Below are positions 36,107 through 44,861 of a DNA stretch of 52,244 nucleotides, one piece after another. Every line of letters begins with the position of its first letter. Positions within the stretch are counted from its first letter, which is position 1. Location: contig JADHNI010000020.1 in the NCBI GenBank assembly GCA_016779585.1, positions 1 to 52,244 of the forward strand, read 5' to 3'. This stretch comes from Pseudomonadales bacterium (GTDB taxonomy: Bacteria; Pseudomonadota; Gammaproteobacteria; Pseudomonadales; Azotimanducaceae). Both the position numbers and the translations under genes were made by a program. Below the pieces are notes generated by a model, which was not told the DNA's origin, searched no databases, and saw only the letters and a list, made by a program, of their open reading frames with translations.

Positions 36107-36487
36107 ATGATTCTCAAGATTGCCGTTGCCTATGCCGCCCTTTCCGGAGCCCTGGGGGTGATCCTCGGTGCGTTTGGTGCGCATGGCCTGCGAGACTCCC
36201 TGGAACCGAGGCTGATGCAAACTTTTGAAACGGCCGTCCAGTACCAACTGATACATGCCCTCGCTCTCCTGCTGGTTGCCATTCTTTATGGACAGGTTGG
36301 TCGCTCTCTCGCCTTTGAAATCAGTCTTTACGCCTTTATGGCAGGAATCCTCATGTTCTCCGGCTCACTCTATGGTCTTGTACTGACGGAAATGCGCTGG
36401 CTCGGTCCGGTTACCCCCTTGGGTGGCCTGTGTTTTATTGCTGGCTGGATAGCACTCCTCGTCGGTGGTTTGCAGAAAGTCGGCTGA
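36107..36487 (+). CDS. DUF423 family small membrane protein
   Basis: The 126 residues have four hydrophobic helices and the DUF423 signature LGVILGAFGAHGLRDSL near the N-terminus. QTFETAVQYQLIHALALLL and LGPVTPLGGLCFIAGWIALL follow. The E. coli homologue is YgdD. Members are predicted inner-membrane proteins of unknown function. It begins five bases after rpoH and ends seven bases before the tRNA methyltransferase gene trmB, so it is probably read from the rpoH transcript. No substrate or partner can be inferred from the sequence. Confidence 0.93.
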   Translation: MILKIAVAYAALSGALGVILGAFGAHGLRDSLEPRLMQTFETAVQYQLIHALALLLVAILYGQVGRSLAFEISLYAFMAGILMFSGSLYGLVLTEMRWLGPVTPLGGLCFIAGWIALLVGGLQKVG

Positions 36488-36494
36488 GCTGCCG

Positions 36495-37154
36495 ATGATG
36501 GAACGTCGCATCAGATCTTTTGTCCTGAGGCAGGGTCGGCTGACACCGGGCCAGGAGAAAGCCCTTGAAGAAACCTGGCCGACCTTCGGTTGCGAACTGA
36601 AGGACGGTGCGCTGGTTTTCGCGGATTTGTTCGGTAACAGAAATCCGGTACACCTTGAAATCGGATTTGGCCTGGGTGAATCCCTCGCGACCCAGGCTTT
36701 GGAAAACCCTGACATCAACTACATTGGCGTGGAGGTACATCGCCCCGGTGTGGGTCACCTGCTGATGCTGCTGCGCGACCAGGGGCTGGGAAACGTACGA
36801 GTGTTTGCCGAGGACAGTATAGAGGTACTGAACCAGTGCATTGCTGATGGCTCGCTGGAACGGGTGCAGATATTCTTTCCGGACCCATGGCCAAAAAAGC
36901 GCCATCACAAGCGTCGTATCATGCAGCCTGCCTTCGTTGGGCTCCTGGAGCGCAAGTTGACCCACGGTGGAATGATTCACTTCGCTACCGACTGGGAACC
37001 CTATGCAGAGGACGTTGAAACGCTGCTTGAGGCTTATCCCGATTTCCAGCGAGTTGACGCGCCCGCACGCCCGGAAACAAAATTTGAACGAAGAGGGTTA
37101 CGCCTCGGCCACAAGATTAACGATCTTGCGTGGTTGTCCAAAGTTGTGAAATAA
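36495..37154 (+). CDS. trmB: tRNA (guanine46-N7)-methyltransferase
   Basis: TrmB methylates N7 of G46 in the tRNA variable loop. ATG 36495 gives 219 residues starting MMERRIRSFVLRQGRLTPGQ; a further frame upstream would overlap the DUF423 gene. Family blocks are VHLEIGFGLGESL (SAM binding), INYIGVEVHRPGVG, QIFFPDPWPKKRHHKRRI (the catalytic and tRNA-binding signature), GGMIHFATDWEPYAEDV and ETKFERRGLRLGH. It follows the DUF423 stop by seven bases and converges on hemW with only two bases between stops. It is unrelated to the TrmB-type transcription regulator at 11492. Confidence 0.96.
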   Translation: MMERRIRSFVLRQGRLTPGQEKALEETWPTFGCELKDGALVFADLFGNRNPVHLEIGFGLGESLATQALENPDINYIGVEVHRPGVGHLLMLLRDQGLGNVRVFAEDSIEVLNQCIADGSLERVQIFFPDPWPKKRHHKRRIMQPAFVGLLERKLTHGGMIHFATDWEPYAEDVETLLEAYPDFQRVDAPARPETKFERRGLRLGHKINDLAWLSKVVK

Positions 37155-37156
37155 CC

Positions 37157-38287
37157 TCAGTCAGCGAGTAGCAGAAGCTCATTAAGGAACATACGGCCCC
37201 GTTCCGTTGGAACGATGGAGTCTGCCGTCAACTCGATCAGGCTCCTGCTGAGAGCTTTTTCCTGGAAGCTTTCCAGTGATTGCCTGGCGAGACCGGTTCT
37301 TCTTTCGAAGAGTGCAAAATCAAATCCATCTGTCAGGCGCAGCGCATCCATCAGGAATTCCAGTGCCAGCTCTTCCTGCGCCACAACACTTTCGTTAGCG
37401 GTGGGCTCCCGCAGGTAGTCCGCTGGTATGCGTGTTTTCGATGACCTGATGATGTTCCTGCCCCTGGTAACCTTGCCGTGTGCCCCGGCTCCGATGCCGA
37501 GGTAGTCACCGAACTGCCAGTAGTTCAGATTGTGCAGCGCCTGCTCGCCGCTCCTGCAATAGGCTGACGTTTCGTACTGCGTGAATCCACCCGCTTCGAG
37601 CTGTCGCTGACCTGCAGTGGTAATTTCGGCGAGTATATCTTCCACTGGCAATTCCGGGGGGCGCTTGTAGAACACCGTATTTGGTTCGATGGTCAGCTGA
37701 TACCAGGAGACGTGCTCTGGTCCAAGCCTGATCGCACGATCCAGATCCTGCATTGCTTCCTCAAGGTTCTGCCCGGGCAGGCCGTGCATGAGATCGAGAT
37801 TGATCCGTTCGAAACCCGCGGCTCTCGCGCCCTCAAAAGCACGTTCAGTCTCTTCTGGTGCATGTATCCGGCCAAGCTTATCCAGCGCGGCAGGGGAAAA
37901 GCTCTGGGCACCGATACTGATCCTGTTTACACCCGCCTGCCGATAACCATCGAAGTGTGATTGATCAAAGGTACCCGGATTGGCCTCCAGCGTAATCTCG
38001 GATTCTGAGATATCGATACGATCGCTGATTAATCTCAGCAGACGGTTGATTTCAGCGTCGGGAAACAGGCTTGGTGTGCCGCCTCCCATGAATATGGAAA
38101 CGAGCCCACCCCTTCGTTCAGTTGACAGTTCTTTATCAAGATCCCTGATCAGGGTGTCTATATATTCAGCAAATGGAATATCACCTTTTGACTCATGGGA
38201 GTTGAAATCGCAGTAAGGACATTTCCTGATACACCAGGGAAAGTGAATGTACAGGCTGAGCGGGATGTCAGGGGTTGTATCGTTCAC
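37157..38287 (-). CDS. hemW: Heme chaperone HemW (radical SAM)
   Basis: HemW is a radical-SAM-fold protein related to coproporphyrinogen dehydrogenase HemN but acting as a heme chaperone. The cluster-binding motif CIRKCPYC (C19, C23, C26) is present, without the extra cysteine of true HemN. The HemW-specific [20 protein letters not shown] block is seen, and [21 protein letters not shown] and [14 protein letters not shown] complete the radical-SAM core. The start is GTG 38287; 376 residues is a normal length. Its first 20 bases overlap the end of rdgB, so the two are coupled. It sits next to rdgB in many gammaproteobacteria (yggV-yggW). Confidence 0.94.
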   Translation of the reverse strand: MNDTTPDIPLSLYIHFPWCIRKCPYCDFNSHESKGDIPFAEYIDTLIRDLDKELSTERRGGLVSIFMGGGTPSLFPDAEINRLLRLISDRIDISESEITLEANPGTFDQSHFDGYRQAGVNRISIGAQSFSPAALDKLGRIHAPEETERAFEGARAAGFERINLDLMHGLPGQNLEEAMQDLDRAIRLGPEHVSWYQLTIEPNTVFYKRPPELPVEDILAEITTAGQRQLEAGGFTQYETSAYCRSGEQALHNLNYWQFGDYLGIGAGAHGKVTRGRNIIRSSKTRIPADYLREPTANESVVAQEELALEFLMDALRLTDGFDFALFERRTGLARQSLESFQEKALSRSLIELTADSIVPTERGRMFLNELLLLAD

Positions 38288-38858
38288 GCAGGCTCTGCGC
38301 CAGCAGTTTCAGTGCCTGGCCCCGGTGACTGATGTCGTTTTTTTCGGCAGGTTCGAGTTCTGCTGCAGTTCGATCCAGCCCATCGGGCAGGAAAACAGGA
38401 TCGTAGCCAAAGCCTCCTTTGCCACTCGATGCCATCGTGATGGTTCCCGGCCACCTTGCTTCTGCGATGAGCGGTGTTGGGTCTGCAGCATGGTCAAGGC
38501 AGACCAGAACGCAGTAGAAAAAAGCAGAACGCTCTTCAATACCATTCATGGCCGAAAGCAGTTTTTCGATGTTTTCTCCGTCAGTGGCATGGATCCCTGC
38601 ATAACGCGCGGAGTAAATGCCTGGCGCGCCGTTTAATGCAGCAACACAGATGCCCGAGTCATCGGCGATGGCCGGCAGGGCTGTCAGCGAAGCGGCGTGT
38701 TTCGCCTTAATCAGGGCATTTTCGATGAAAGTACTGCCTGTTTCTTCTGCTGAATCTACCCCCAGATCTGACTGGCGCACCAGCTCAAACTCCCCCGGTA
38801 AAGTTGCGCAGATCTCCTCTGCCTTGTGTTGGTTCCCGCTAGCCAGTACGAACTTCAT
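38268..38858 (-). CDS. rdgB: XTP/dITP diphosphatase (RdgB/HAM1)
   Basis: RdgB removes non-canonical purine nucleotides (dITP, XTP) before they enter DNA or RNA. The 196 residues show [13 protein letters not shown] at the N-terminus (nucleotide binding), [39 protein letters not shown] (metal-binding acidic pair), [21 protein letters not shown] and [12 protein letters not shown]. It shares one base with the DUF4426 stop upstream and overlaps hemW by 20 bases downstream. The Pseudomonas order has metW and metX beside this gene; here they are absent. Confidence 0.96.
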   Translation of the reverse strand: MKFVLASGNQHKAEEICATLPGEFELVRQSDLGVDSAEETGSTFIENALIKAKHAASLTALPAIADDSGICVAALNGAPGIYSARYAGIHATDGENIEKLLSAMNGIEERSAFFYCVLVCLDHAADPTPLIAEARWPGTITMASSGKGGFGYDPVFLPDGLDRTAAELEPAEKNDISHRGQALKLLAQSLRERYNP

Positions 38859-39277
38859 CAGTCATACCGCCTCAGAAAGCTGATGGGCACGGTGTCTCCA
38901 TCCTCGAGTCTGACAGTAAGGCTAAATCGCAGGATGTCCTGTTCCAGGGCGAGATGATTCGCCAGGTAATAGATGGCTTCACTCTCGTTTACTTCCTCGA
39001 ACTCAAGGTCGTACTGCTGGTTCAGCAGGTTGGTCACAAGTCCGTTTACTTCAAGGCTGACGGGTTCGTTATTCCGGATGCCTGACACGTTCAGGACGAT
39101 CCGGTTTTCCGCCCGTACGATGTCATGCAATGCCGCCACATCCGCAGGGATGATCATGCTGGAGAAGGTGGTGTAGTGAATTCGGTAGCCGTTGTGGTCG
39201 ACGTATTGCGCGGTTAAACCCGGCGTTGGCGCCAGAACCAATATGGAAAGCAGGAAAAGGCTGGTGAGGGTGCGCAT
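38858..39277 (-). CDS. DUF4426 family exported protein
   Basis: The 139 residues begin with a clear signal peptide ([20 protein letters not shown], cleavage near LTA-QY). A compact beta-rich domain follows: [53 protein letters not shown] and PISFLRRYD. This matches DUF4426, a family seen next to yggT, proC and yggS in Pseudomonas and relatives. The function is unknown; periplasmic location is predicted from the signal. It begins one base after yggT and shares one base with rdgB. Confidence 0.9.
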   Translation of the reverse strand: MRTLTSLFLLSILVLAPTPGLTAQYVDHNGYRIHYTTFSSMIIPADVAALHDIVRAENRIVLNVSGIRNNEPVSLEVNGLVTNLLNQQYDLEFEEVNESEAIYYLANHLALEQDILRFSLTVRLEDGDTVPISFLRRYD

Positions 39278-39278
39278 G

Positions 39279-39872
39279 CTACAGGCCGAGAATCAGGCCC
39301 TGTGGAATACCCAGCATGATCGCGAGCGGACGAATCACCAGGTAGGTATCGATTAACGTGATAGCCACGAATACCAGGATGATTGAAAAGTCGAGCCCGC
39401 CCATCGGCGGCAGGAGCTTTCTTGCTGGCGTACAAATCGGATCGGTGAGCTGGTGCACCAGCGCCAGTGCCGGATGGTTCGAGTAGGGTGCGATCCAGCT
39501 GGTGATGACCATCACGATCAGTGCGAAGAAATAGATATCAAAGATGGTAGAAACGACACCCACCATGGACCAGGCAACATACGCTGGGTGAAAGAAGTAT
39601 CCACCGCTGATCGTCATGACCAGGCAGACAGCCAGCAACTGCACCACCAGCGCAACGACAAGCGTGGCGAAATCAACTCCGCGGACAGCAGGCAGTAGTT
39701 TCTTCAGTGGCTTGACCGGAGGATCGGTGAGTTTCACAATGGCCTGGCAGATCGGGTTGTAATAGTCCACGCGTGAGGCTTGCATCAGAACTCGCAGTAG
39801 TATGACGATGAGATACAGACTGCTGAATGTCTGTATAAGGAAAATACCTGCGCCGACAAAATTCTGTGTCAT
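39279..39872 (-). CDS. yggT: YggT family membrane protein
   Basis: The 197 residues contain two YggT repeats, each with a pair of membrane helices and the motif family R-x-D-x-x-x-P followed by TDP. Seen here are MQASRVDYYNPICQAIVKLT with DPPVKPLKKLLP, and YSNHPALALVHQLTDPICTP with ARKLLPPMGGLDFSIILVF. YggT proteins help osmotic or potassium-related shock resistance in E. coli and resemble the SepF-linked YlmG of Gram-positives; the precise role is not settled. It lies 75 bases after proC, and the order proC-yggT is conserved in proteobacteria. Confidence 0.93.
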   Translation of the reverse strand: MTQNFVGAGIFLIQTFSSLYLIVILLRVLMQASRVDYYNPICQAIVKLTDPPVKPLKKLLPAVRGVDFATLVVALVVQLLAVCLVMTISGGYFFHPAYVAWSMVGVVSTIFDIYFFALIVMVITSWIAPYSNHPALALVHQLTDPICTPARKLLPPMGGLDFSIILVFVAITLIDTYLVIRPLAIMLGIPQGLILGL

Positions 39873-39947
39873 GGGTCCGTCCTGGATAATTGCAACTGGG
39901 TCTGGTTTTCCAAGTGGGTTACCAAACAGGTTACCAACTTAAGGTTA

Positions 39948-40760
39948 CTACGATTGGGAGAGTTCCTCAGATCGAATCCGGGCAGCATTCACGGCTTTCC
40001 TCACTGTATCCGGCAGTCCCAGTGCTTCAAAGGTTTCCAGCGCTGCCTGGGTGGTTCCACCTGGTGAGGTTACGTTGATTCGTAGTTGTGCCGGTGATTC
40101 GTCACTCGCATGCGCCATGGTTGAGGCGCCAAGCGCCGTCTGCAGAACCAGCTGTCTTGCTGTTTCGGCGTCCAGTCCTTCTGCTTCCGCAGCCGCAATC
40201 ATGGCTTCCATCATCATAAAGAAATAGGCGGGACCTGAACCTGAAACTGCCGTCACGGCGTCCAGGGCGCTTTCGTCCCGGACCCAGAGCGTCTCGCCAA
40301 CCGCGGATAGAATACCCTGCGCCAGTTGTTTTTGTGCATCACTGACACCCGATGTGGCGAAGAGCGCGGTCATGCCGGTTTTTACCAGCGCGGGTGTGTT
40401 GGGCATACAGCGAACCACGGCAGCATCAGGACCAAGTTGCCCCAGTATCGTTTCGGTTGTGATGCCTGCGGCAACGCTGATGGTCAGCTTGTCTTTCAGG
40501 GAAGCGGCCTCTGCTTCAACCAGTGCAGGAACCACGCTCGGTTTCACACACAGCATGACAACCTCCGCCTGTTCAATGGCTTCCCGGTTGCTGCCGGAAA
40601 TTGTGGCGCCGATATCTGAAGCGGCTTCGCGGCAGGCATCAACCGGATCGAAAGCAAATAGTTTGTGGCCCTCATTGCCAGAAAGGCCACCGCTGCCAAG
40701 CAAGCCGCCCATGATGGCCTGCGCTATATTACCGGCGCCGAGAAATGCGATAGAGGACAT
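39948..40760 (-). CDS. proC: Pyrroline-5-carboxylate reductase
   Basis: ProC reduces pyrroline-5-carboxylate to proline with NADPH. The 270 residues begin with the Rossmann motif IAFLGAGNIAQAIMGGLLGS, then VMLCVKPSVVPALVEA, ISVAAGITTETI, VVRCMPNTPALVKTGMTALF, and the C-terminal signature SGSGPAYFFMMMEAM. INVTSPGGTTQAALETFEAL closes the dimer/substrate site. It is 24 bases after yggS, the usual neighbour, so the two are an operon that also links proline synthesis to the PLP-homeostasis protein. Confidence 0.97.
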   Translation of the reverse strand: MSSIAFLGAGNIAQAIMGGLLGSGGLSGNEGHKLFAFDPVDACREAASDIGATISGSNREAIEQAEVVMLCVKPSVVPALVEAEAASLKDKLTISVAAGITTETILGQLGPDAAVVRCMPNTPALVKTGMTALFATSGVSDAQKQLAQGILSAVGETLWVRDESALDAVTAVSGSGPAYFFMMMEAMIAAAEAEGLDAETARQLVLQTALGASTMAHASDESPAQLRINVTSPGGTTQAALETFEALGLPDTVRKAVNAARIRSEELSQS

Positions 40761-40784
40761 GAAGCGTTCCTTGTGAATGTGCTC

Positions 40785-41468
40785 TTATGAGCGTGATCCG
40801 AATATTGCCGTGCCAATTCTAATCCAAGTTGCGCCCTCAGTGATGGCCACTTCGAAGTCCCCGGTCATACCCATGGAAAGATGCTGGAAACCTTCGATGC
40901 CTGTTGTGTCCCGGATGTGGTCACGGGTCTCTCGTAACACTCTAAATGGTTGGCGTTGTAGCTCTGCGTCAGCCGACGCGGCGGGAATGGTCATAAGTCC
41001 TGCTGGTTCCAGGTTTTGCTGCTCGGCGACAAAACGGGCAATTGAGAGGGCTTTATCCGGGTTAACACCGCTTTTCTGGTGTTCCTGTGACGTATTCACC
41101 TGGATCAGTACCTTGAGTGGGCCGAGTTCCGGGGCTCGTTGTTCTGAAAGCCGCCTTGCGATCTTTTCAGATGAGACGCTGTGAACCCAGTCAAAATGAT
41201 TGGCAATCTCGCGCGTCTTGTTGCTCTGGATCGCACCAATAAAGTGCCAGGTGGCCGATGCCAGCCCCTGGGTTTTTGGTAACGCATCCTGGAGGTAATT
41301 CTCACCAAAATCCTGCTGACCCGCCCTGTGAGCTTCTTCAACCAGGGAAATTGGCTTGGTTTTGCTTACAGCAAGCAGGTGCACCTCGGCCGGGTCGCGG
41401 GCGCAATGCTGGCAGGTGGTTTCGATGCGTTTGCGGATGTCAGCGAGACGGCTTGATATATCAGACAT
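40785..41468 (-). CDS. yggS: PLP homeostasis protein (YggS/PLPBP/COG0325)
   Basis: YggS binds pyridoxal phosphate and buffers its supply to PLP enzymes without known catalysis. The 227 residues show LLAVSKTKPISLVEEAHRAG (PLP lysine near K36), FGENYLQDA, WHFIGAIQSNKTREI, VLIQVNTSQEHQKSGV, LMTIPA, and LSMGMTGDFEVAITEGATWI with RIGTAIFG. It is divergent from pilT, and the order proC-yggS/pilT is the same as in Pseudomonas. A perfect TATAAT on its strand lies six bases before the start codon, so the transcript may begin at or near the ATG (see separate entry). Confidence 0.95.
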   Translation of the reverse strand: MSDISSRLADIRKRIETTCQHCARDPAEVHLLAVSKTKPISLVEEAHRAGQQDFGENYLQDALPKTQGLASATWHFIGAIQSNKTREIANHFDWVHSVSSEKIARRLSEQRAPELGPLKVLIQVNTSQEHQKSGVNPDKALSIARFVAEQQNLEPAGLMTIPAASADAELQRQPFRVLRETRDHIRDTTGIEGFQHLSMGMTGDFEVAITEGATWIRIGTAIFGSRS

Positions 41469-41474
41469 GTCTTT

Positions 41475-41514
41475 ATTATAGCTGGCTGCAGACTGGGAAT
41501 ACGGGGGTTATACT
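41475..41514. promoter_or_regulatory. Divergent -10 elements between yggS and pilT
   Basis: TATAAT on the minus strand (41480-41475) faces yggS and ends six bases before its ATG; TATACT on the plus strand (41509-41514) faces pilT, 31 bases before its ATG. Neither has a convincing -35 at 16-18 bases (CGTATT and CTGCAG). Activator-dependent or weak promoters are likely. Confidence 0.5.
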
Positions 41515-41545
41515 GCTCTACAGTTTATGGCCCCAGGACAGTGTT

Positions 41546-42583
41546 ATGGACATTACAGAATTATTGGCATTCAGTGAAAAGCAGGGCGCTTCTGATTTGC
41601 ATCTTTCAGCGGGTTTGCCTCCGATGATTCGGGTAGACGGTGACATTCGGCGAATCAACCTGCCCGCCCTCGACCACAAAGAGGTGCACTCGCTGATCTA
41701 CGAGATCATGAACGACAAGCAGCGCAAGGACTATGAAGAGTTCTTCGAGTGCGATTTCTCGTTTGAGGTGCCGGGTGTTGCGCGCTTCCGAGTGAACGCG
41801 TTTAACCATAATCGCGGTGCGGGCGGTGTCTTCAGAACCATTCCTTCCAAGGTGCTATCCATGGAAGAACTGGGTATGGGGGAGATTTTTCGAAAAATCA
41901 GTGAAACGCCGCGAGGTATGGTGACGGTAACTGGCCCGACTGGTTCCGGCAAAAGTACAACGCTCGCAGCTATGCTCGATTACATCAACAACGCCAGGTA
42001 CCAGCACATTCTGACCGTGGAAGACCCAATTGAATTCGTGCACGAAAGTAAAAAGTGCCTTGTCAACCAAAGGGAAGTACACAGGGATACCCTGGGTTTT
42101 AACGAAGCACTGCGTTCCGCTCTTCGTGAAGACCCGGACATTATCCTGGTAGGTGAGATGCGTGACCTTGAAACTATTCGGCTCGCCCTTGAAGCAGCTG
42201 AAACGGGTCACATGGTATTTGGTACGCTGCACACGTCTTCTGCCGCAAAAACCATTGACCGAATTATTGACGTATTCCCGGCTGCGGAAAAATCCATGGT
42301 GAGATCCATGTTGTCAGAGTCACTGGCAGCTGTGATTTCACAGACGCTGCTGAAGAAAGTTGGTGGTGGTCGAGTGGCGGCACACGAGATCATGATGTGT
42401 ACACCTGCAATTCGGAACCTGATTCGTGAAGACAAGGTGGCACAGATGTATTCCGCAATCCAGACTGGTGCTCAGCTGGGTATGCAGACCCTGGACCAGT
42501 GCCTGAAGACACTGCTCGAGAAAAATGTCATCACGAAAGAAGCGGCAAAGGAAAAAGCCAAGATGCCGGATGATTTCAAGTAA
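41546..42583 (+). CDS. pilT: Type IV pilus retraction ATPase PilT
   Basis: PilT is the hexameric motor that depolymerises type IV pili during twitching. ATG 41546 gives 345 residues, matching the Pseudomonas protein (344); an open frame reaching back to 41258 runs over divergent yggS and is not coding. Visible are the N-terminal MDITELLAFSEKQGASDLHL, Walker A GPTGSGKSTTLAAM (about 130-143), the Asp box VEDPIEFVHE, Walker B DIILVGEMRDLETIRLALEA, the His box GTLHTSSAAKTIDRI and the AIRNLIRE motif needed for retraction. pilU follows after 50 bases. Confidence 0.97.
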   Translation: MDITELLAFSEKQGASDLHLSAGLPPMIRVDGDIRRINLPALDHKEVHSLIYEIMNDKQRKDYEEFFECDFSFEVPGVARFRVNAFNHNRGAGGVFRTIPSKVLSMEELGMGEIFRKISETPRGMVTVTGPTGSGKSTTLAAMLDYINNARYQHILTVEDPIEFVHESKKCLVNQREVHRDTLGFNEALRSALREDPDIILVGEMRDLETIRLALEAAETGHMVFGTLHTSSAAKTIDRIIDVFPAAEKSMVRSMLSESLAAVISQTLLKKVGGGRVAAHEIMMCTPAIRNLIREDKVAQMYSAIQTGAQLGMQTLDQCLKTLLEKNVITKEAAKEKAKMPDDFK

Positions 42584-42633
42584 CCGACGAGCTGACTGAA
42601 GCTCAAGCCAAGAGATTTACAGGATAGAAGACC

Positions 42634-43758
42634 ATGATTGATTTTGACAAACTCCTGAAAGTTGTAGTGGAGCAGGGTGCGTCTGACCTCTTTATTACGG
42701 CAGGTCTGCCACCGTCAATCAAAGTCAGCGGCAAAATGGTTCCTATGTCGAAAACCGCTCTCACGCCGGAACAGGCAAGGGAGATGGTGCACGCGACGAT
42801 GAATGAAGCGCAGATCCAGGAGTTTGAAGCAGAACGGGAATGTAATTTCGCGATTCACTCACCTACTGCTGGGCGTTTCAGGGTCAGCGCTTTTTATCAG
42901 CGCAACTTTGCGGGCATGGTACTTCGAAGAATTGAAACCGAAATCCCCAGCGTCGATGAGCTTCAGCTTCCTGAAGTCATCAAGAAACTGGCGATGACAA
43001 AACGTGGTCTGATTATTTTTGTGGGCGCAACCGGTACCGGAAAGTCCACATCGCTTGCTTCGATGATCGGCTATCGAAATGCTAATTCCAAGGGACACAT
43101 CATCACCATCGAGGACCCTATCGAATTTGTTCATGAGCACAAGGGATGCATGGTGACGCAGCGCGAAGTTGGTGTTGATACCCCAAGCTTTGAAATCGCG
43201 CTGAAGAACACGCTTCGTCAGGCACCGGATGTGATCATGATTGGTGAGATCAGAACCGCTGAAACCATGGATTACGCGGTTGCCTTTGCCGAAACCGGCC
43301 ACCTTTGCCTGGCGACACTTCACGCGAATAACGCAAACCAGGCGCTGGACAGGATTATCAACTTCTTTCCGGCTGATCGGCAGCACCAGGTCTGGATGGA
43401 TCTTTCCCTTAACCTTCGAGGCATGGTGGCCCAGCAGCTGGTGCCAACTATCGATGGCAAGGGGCGGCGCGCGGCGATTGAAGTCCTGATTAATACACCA
43501 CTCGTCTCAGACCTGATCAAGAAAGGTGACGTCCACGCGCTGAAAGAAATCATGACCAAGTCCACGGAACAGGGCATGCAGACTTTCGACCAGGCGCTGT
43601 ACCAGCTTTACCGAGATGGCCAGATATCCTACGAATCCGCGCTGGCGTCAGCGGACTCCGCGAACGACCTGCGTCTGCTGATCAAGCTCTCCGGGGGCTC
43701 GGACCAGCCGAACTTTGTACCGGCCCAGGGGCTGTCGCTCGAGGACTCTGGGGAATAA
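42634..43758 (+). CDS. pilU: Type IV pilus retraction ATPase PilU
   Basis: PilU is the PilT paralogue that increases retraction force and acts only together with PilT. The 374 residues carry GASDLFITAGLPPSIKVSGK, Walker A GATGTGKSTSLASMIG, the Asp box IEDPIEFVHEHKGCM, Walker B DVIMIGEIRTAETMDYAVAF and the His box LATLHANNANQALDRIINFF. The C-terminal tail (LLIKLSGGSDQPNFVPAQG) extends past PilT, typical of PilU (382 residues in Pseudomonas). It is an operon with pilT and is followed by a 171-base gene-free region before convergent ruvX. Confidence 0.96.
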   Translation: MIDFDKLLKVVVEQGASDLFITAGLPPSIKVSGKMVPMSKTALTPEQAREMVHATMNEAQIQEFEAERECNFAIHSPTAGRFRVSAFYQRNFAGMVLRRIETEIPSVDELQLPEVIKKLAMTKRGLIIFVGATGTGKSTSLASMIGYRNANSKGHIITIEDPIEFVHEHKGCMVTQREVGVDTPSFEIALKNTLRQAPDVIMIGEIRTAETMDYAVAFAETGHLCLATLHANNANQALDRIINFFPADRQHQVWMDLSLNLRGMVAQQLVPTIDGKGRRAAIEVLINTPLVSDLIKKGDVHALKEIMTKSTEQGMQTFDQALYQLYRDGQISYESALASADSANDLRLLIKLSGGSDQPNFVPAQGLSLEDSGE

Positions 43759-43929
43759 GCCAACAATAGTTTCGCGAACATCTCACCAGGCTCACTGCCA
43801 CGGCTAGTGGGTCGCGCCACCGCTCGAGTACATCCATGTAACGCTGACTTTCGGGCTATCCATGCCCTCCAGTCTGTCGCGACCCTCTACCCGGGCGCGC
43901 TCGCTTAACGAAGCTCGCGAGAAACTGAA
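43759..43929. other. Convergent gap between pilU and ruvX with a small GC-rich dyad
   Basis: No open frame or RNA gene is visible. Near its end, 43898-43920 holds an interrupted inverted repeat: GCTT-AACG-AAGC inside CTC...GAG, with the palindrome CTCGCGAG overlapping. There is no T-tract, so intrinsic termination is doubtful. In Pseudomonas, pyrimidine genes (pyrR-pyrB-pyrC) lie between pilU and ruvX; here they are missing. Confidence 0.5.
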
Positions 43930-44316
43930 TCAGTTCGCCAGCCAGCTTTCTAGAATGAGCTTCGCAGCAATCGCGTCTAACTGGTCCGGATCATCAAACG
44001 ATTTCGCTTCAAACGTACTGAGCCGCTCGTCCATCAGGTGCGCGGTTTTTTGGTAACGGCCGTTCAGTCTTCGGGAAAACTTCTGCGCAGCCAGTGACAT
44101 ATCACTCTCGGTGCCGTCCATGTTGATAGGCAATCCAACCACGAACACCTCCGGCTGCCACTCTTTCATCAGCTTGTCCAGTATCGACCAGTCCGGGATG
44201 CCATCCTTTGCTGGAACAATCGCGATCGGGGTCGCAGTGCCGGTAATTTTTTGGCCAATGGCGACGCCGATCTTCGTCGTACCGAAATCGAAACCCATGA
44301 TGAAAGACGCCATCAA
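43930..44316 (-). CDS. ruvX: Putative pre-16S rRNA nuclease YqgF/RuvX
   Basis: RuvX has an RNase H/RuvC-like fold and is proposed to process the 5' end of pre-16S rRNA. The 128 residues show IMGFDFGTTKIGVAIGQ (catalytic Asp and glycine loop), WQPEVFVVGLPINMDGTES, KFSRRLNGRY, LMDERLSTFEA (catalytic Glu) and DQLDAIAAKLILESWL (Asp, helix). It is slightly shorter than the E. coli protein (138). Its start overlaps the yqgE stop by four bases, a pairing conserved across gammaproteobacteria. The second Met (44313) is an equally possible start. Confidence 0.93.
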   Translation of the reverse strand: MMASFIMGFDFGTTKIGVAIGQKITGTATPIAIVPAKDGIPDWSILDKLMKEWQPEVFVVGLPINMDGTESDMSLAAQKFSRRLNGRYQKTAHLMDERLSTFEAKSFDDPDQLDAIAAKLILESWLAN

Positions 44317-44861
44317 CCGTGTCCGGGATTTGGTGATATCAGGTTAAGATCAATGCCAATTGCCCTTGCAGCAAATTCGGGCCTTTCCTCAAAAGGAACG
44401 TCAAAAATGATGTCGTTGAGGTAGGGCACGACCAGCCAGACATCTGCGCGTATCTCCTCTTCCAGCTGGCCACCGGACCAGCCTGCGTAGCCAAGACCTG
44501 CCAGCAGGTGAGCCGGTAGAGTCTCGCCCCGTGCGTCGAATACGTCCATGGAAGTAGTCAGGCTGACGTGATCATTAATCGGGTGAGAATTCTCAAAAAC
44601 CTGGTCACTGGTATGCAGGAAGAACAGTCGATGCTGCTCCACAGGGCCAGACTCCAGAACCCTTATGCCCTCCGGGCACTGCAGTTCACTGTCGACCAGC
44701 AGATCTGAAAGTTCTGAATCCAGGGGCTTGTTAATGACCAGCCCGAAAGCGCCGTCTTCATTGTGCTCGATCAAAAGCGTCACTGTGTGCGAAAAATAAT
44801 CGCCCTGCATACTGGGTAGCGAGACAAGCAGCTGACCAGCCAGAGAAGAAAAGTCAGACAT
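44313..44861 (-). CDS. yqgE: YqgE/AlgH family protein
   Basis: A 182-residue UPF0301 protein of unknown biochemical function. In Pseudomonas the member AlgH was first tied to alginate regulation. Conserved blocks are LAGQLLVSLPSMQGDYFSHT, EDGAFGLVINKPL, ESGPVEQHRLFFLH, LAGLGYAGWSGGQLEEEI and VWLVVPYLNDIIFDVPFEER. It overlaps ruvX by four bases and the tonB-like gene by one, so the tonB-yqgE-ruvX genes are translated as one string. Confidence 0.94.
   Translation of the reverse strand: MSDFSSLAGQLLVSLPSMQGDYFSHTVTLLIEHNEDGAFGLVINKPLDSELSDLLVDSELQCPEGIRVLESGPVEQHRLFFLHTSDQVFENSHPINDHVSLTTSMDVFDARGETLPAHLLAGLGYAGWSGGQLEEEIRADVWLVVPYLNDIIFDVPFEERPEFAARAIGIDLNLISPNPGHG

Noticed and set aside
41258..41545. 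N-terminal extension of pilT by 96 codons
   Set aside because: It runs antisense through yggS and the promoter region; known PilT proteins start at MDITELL.
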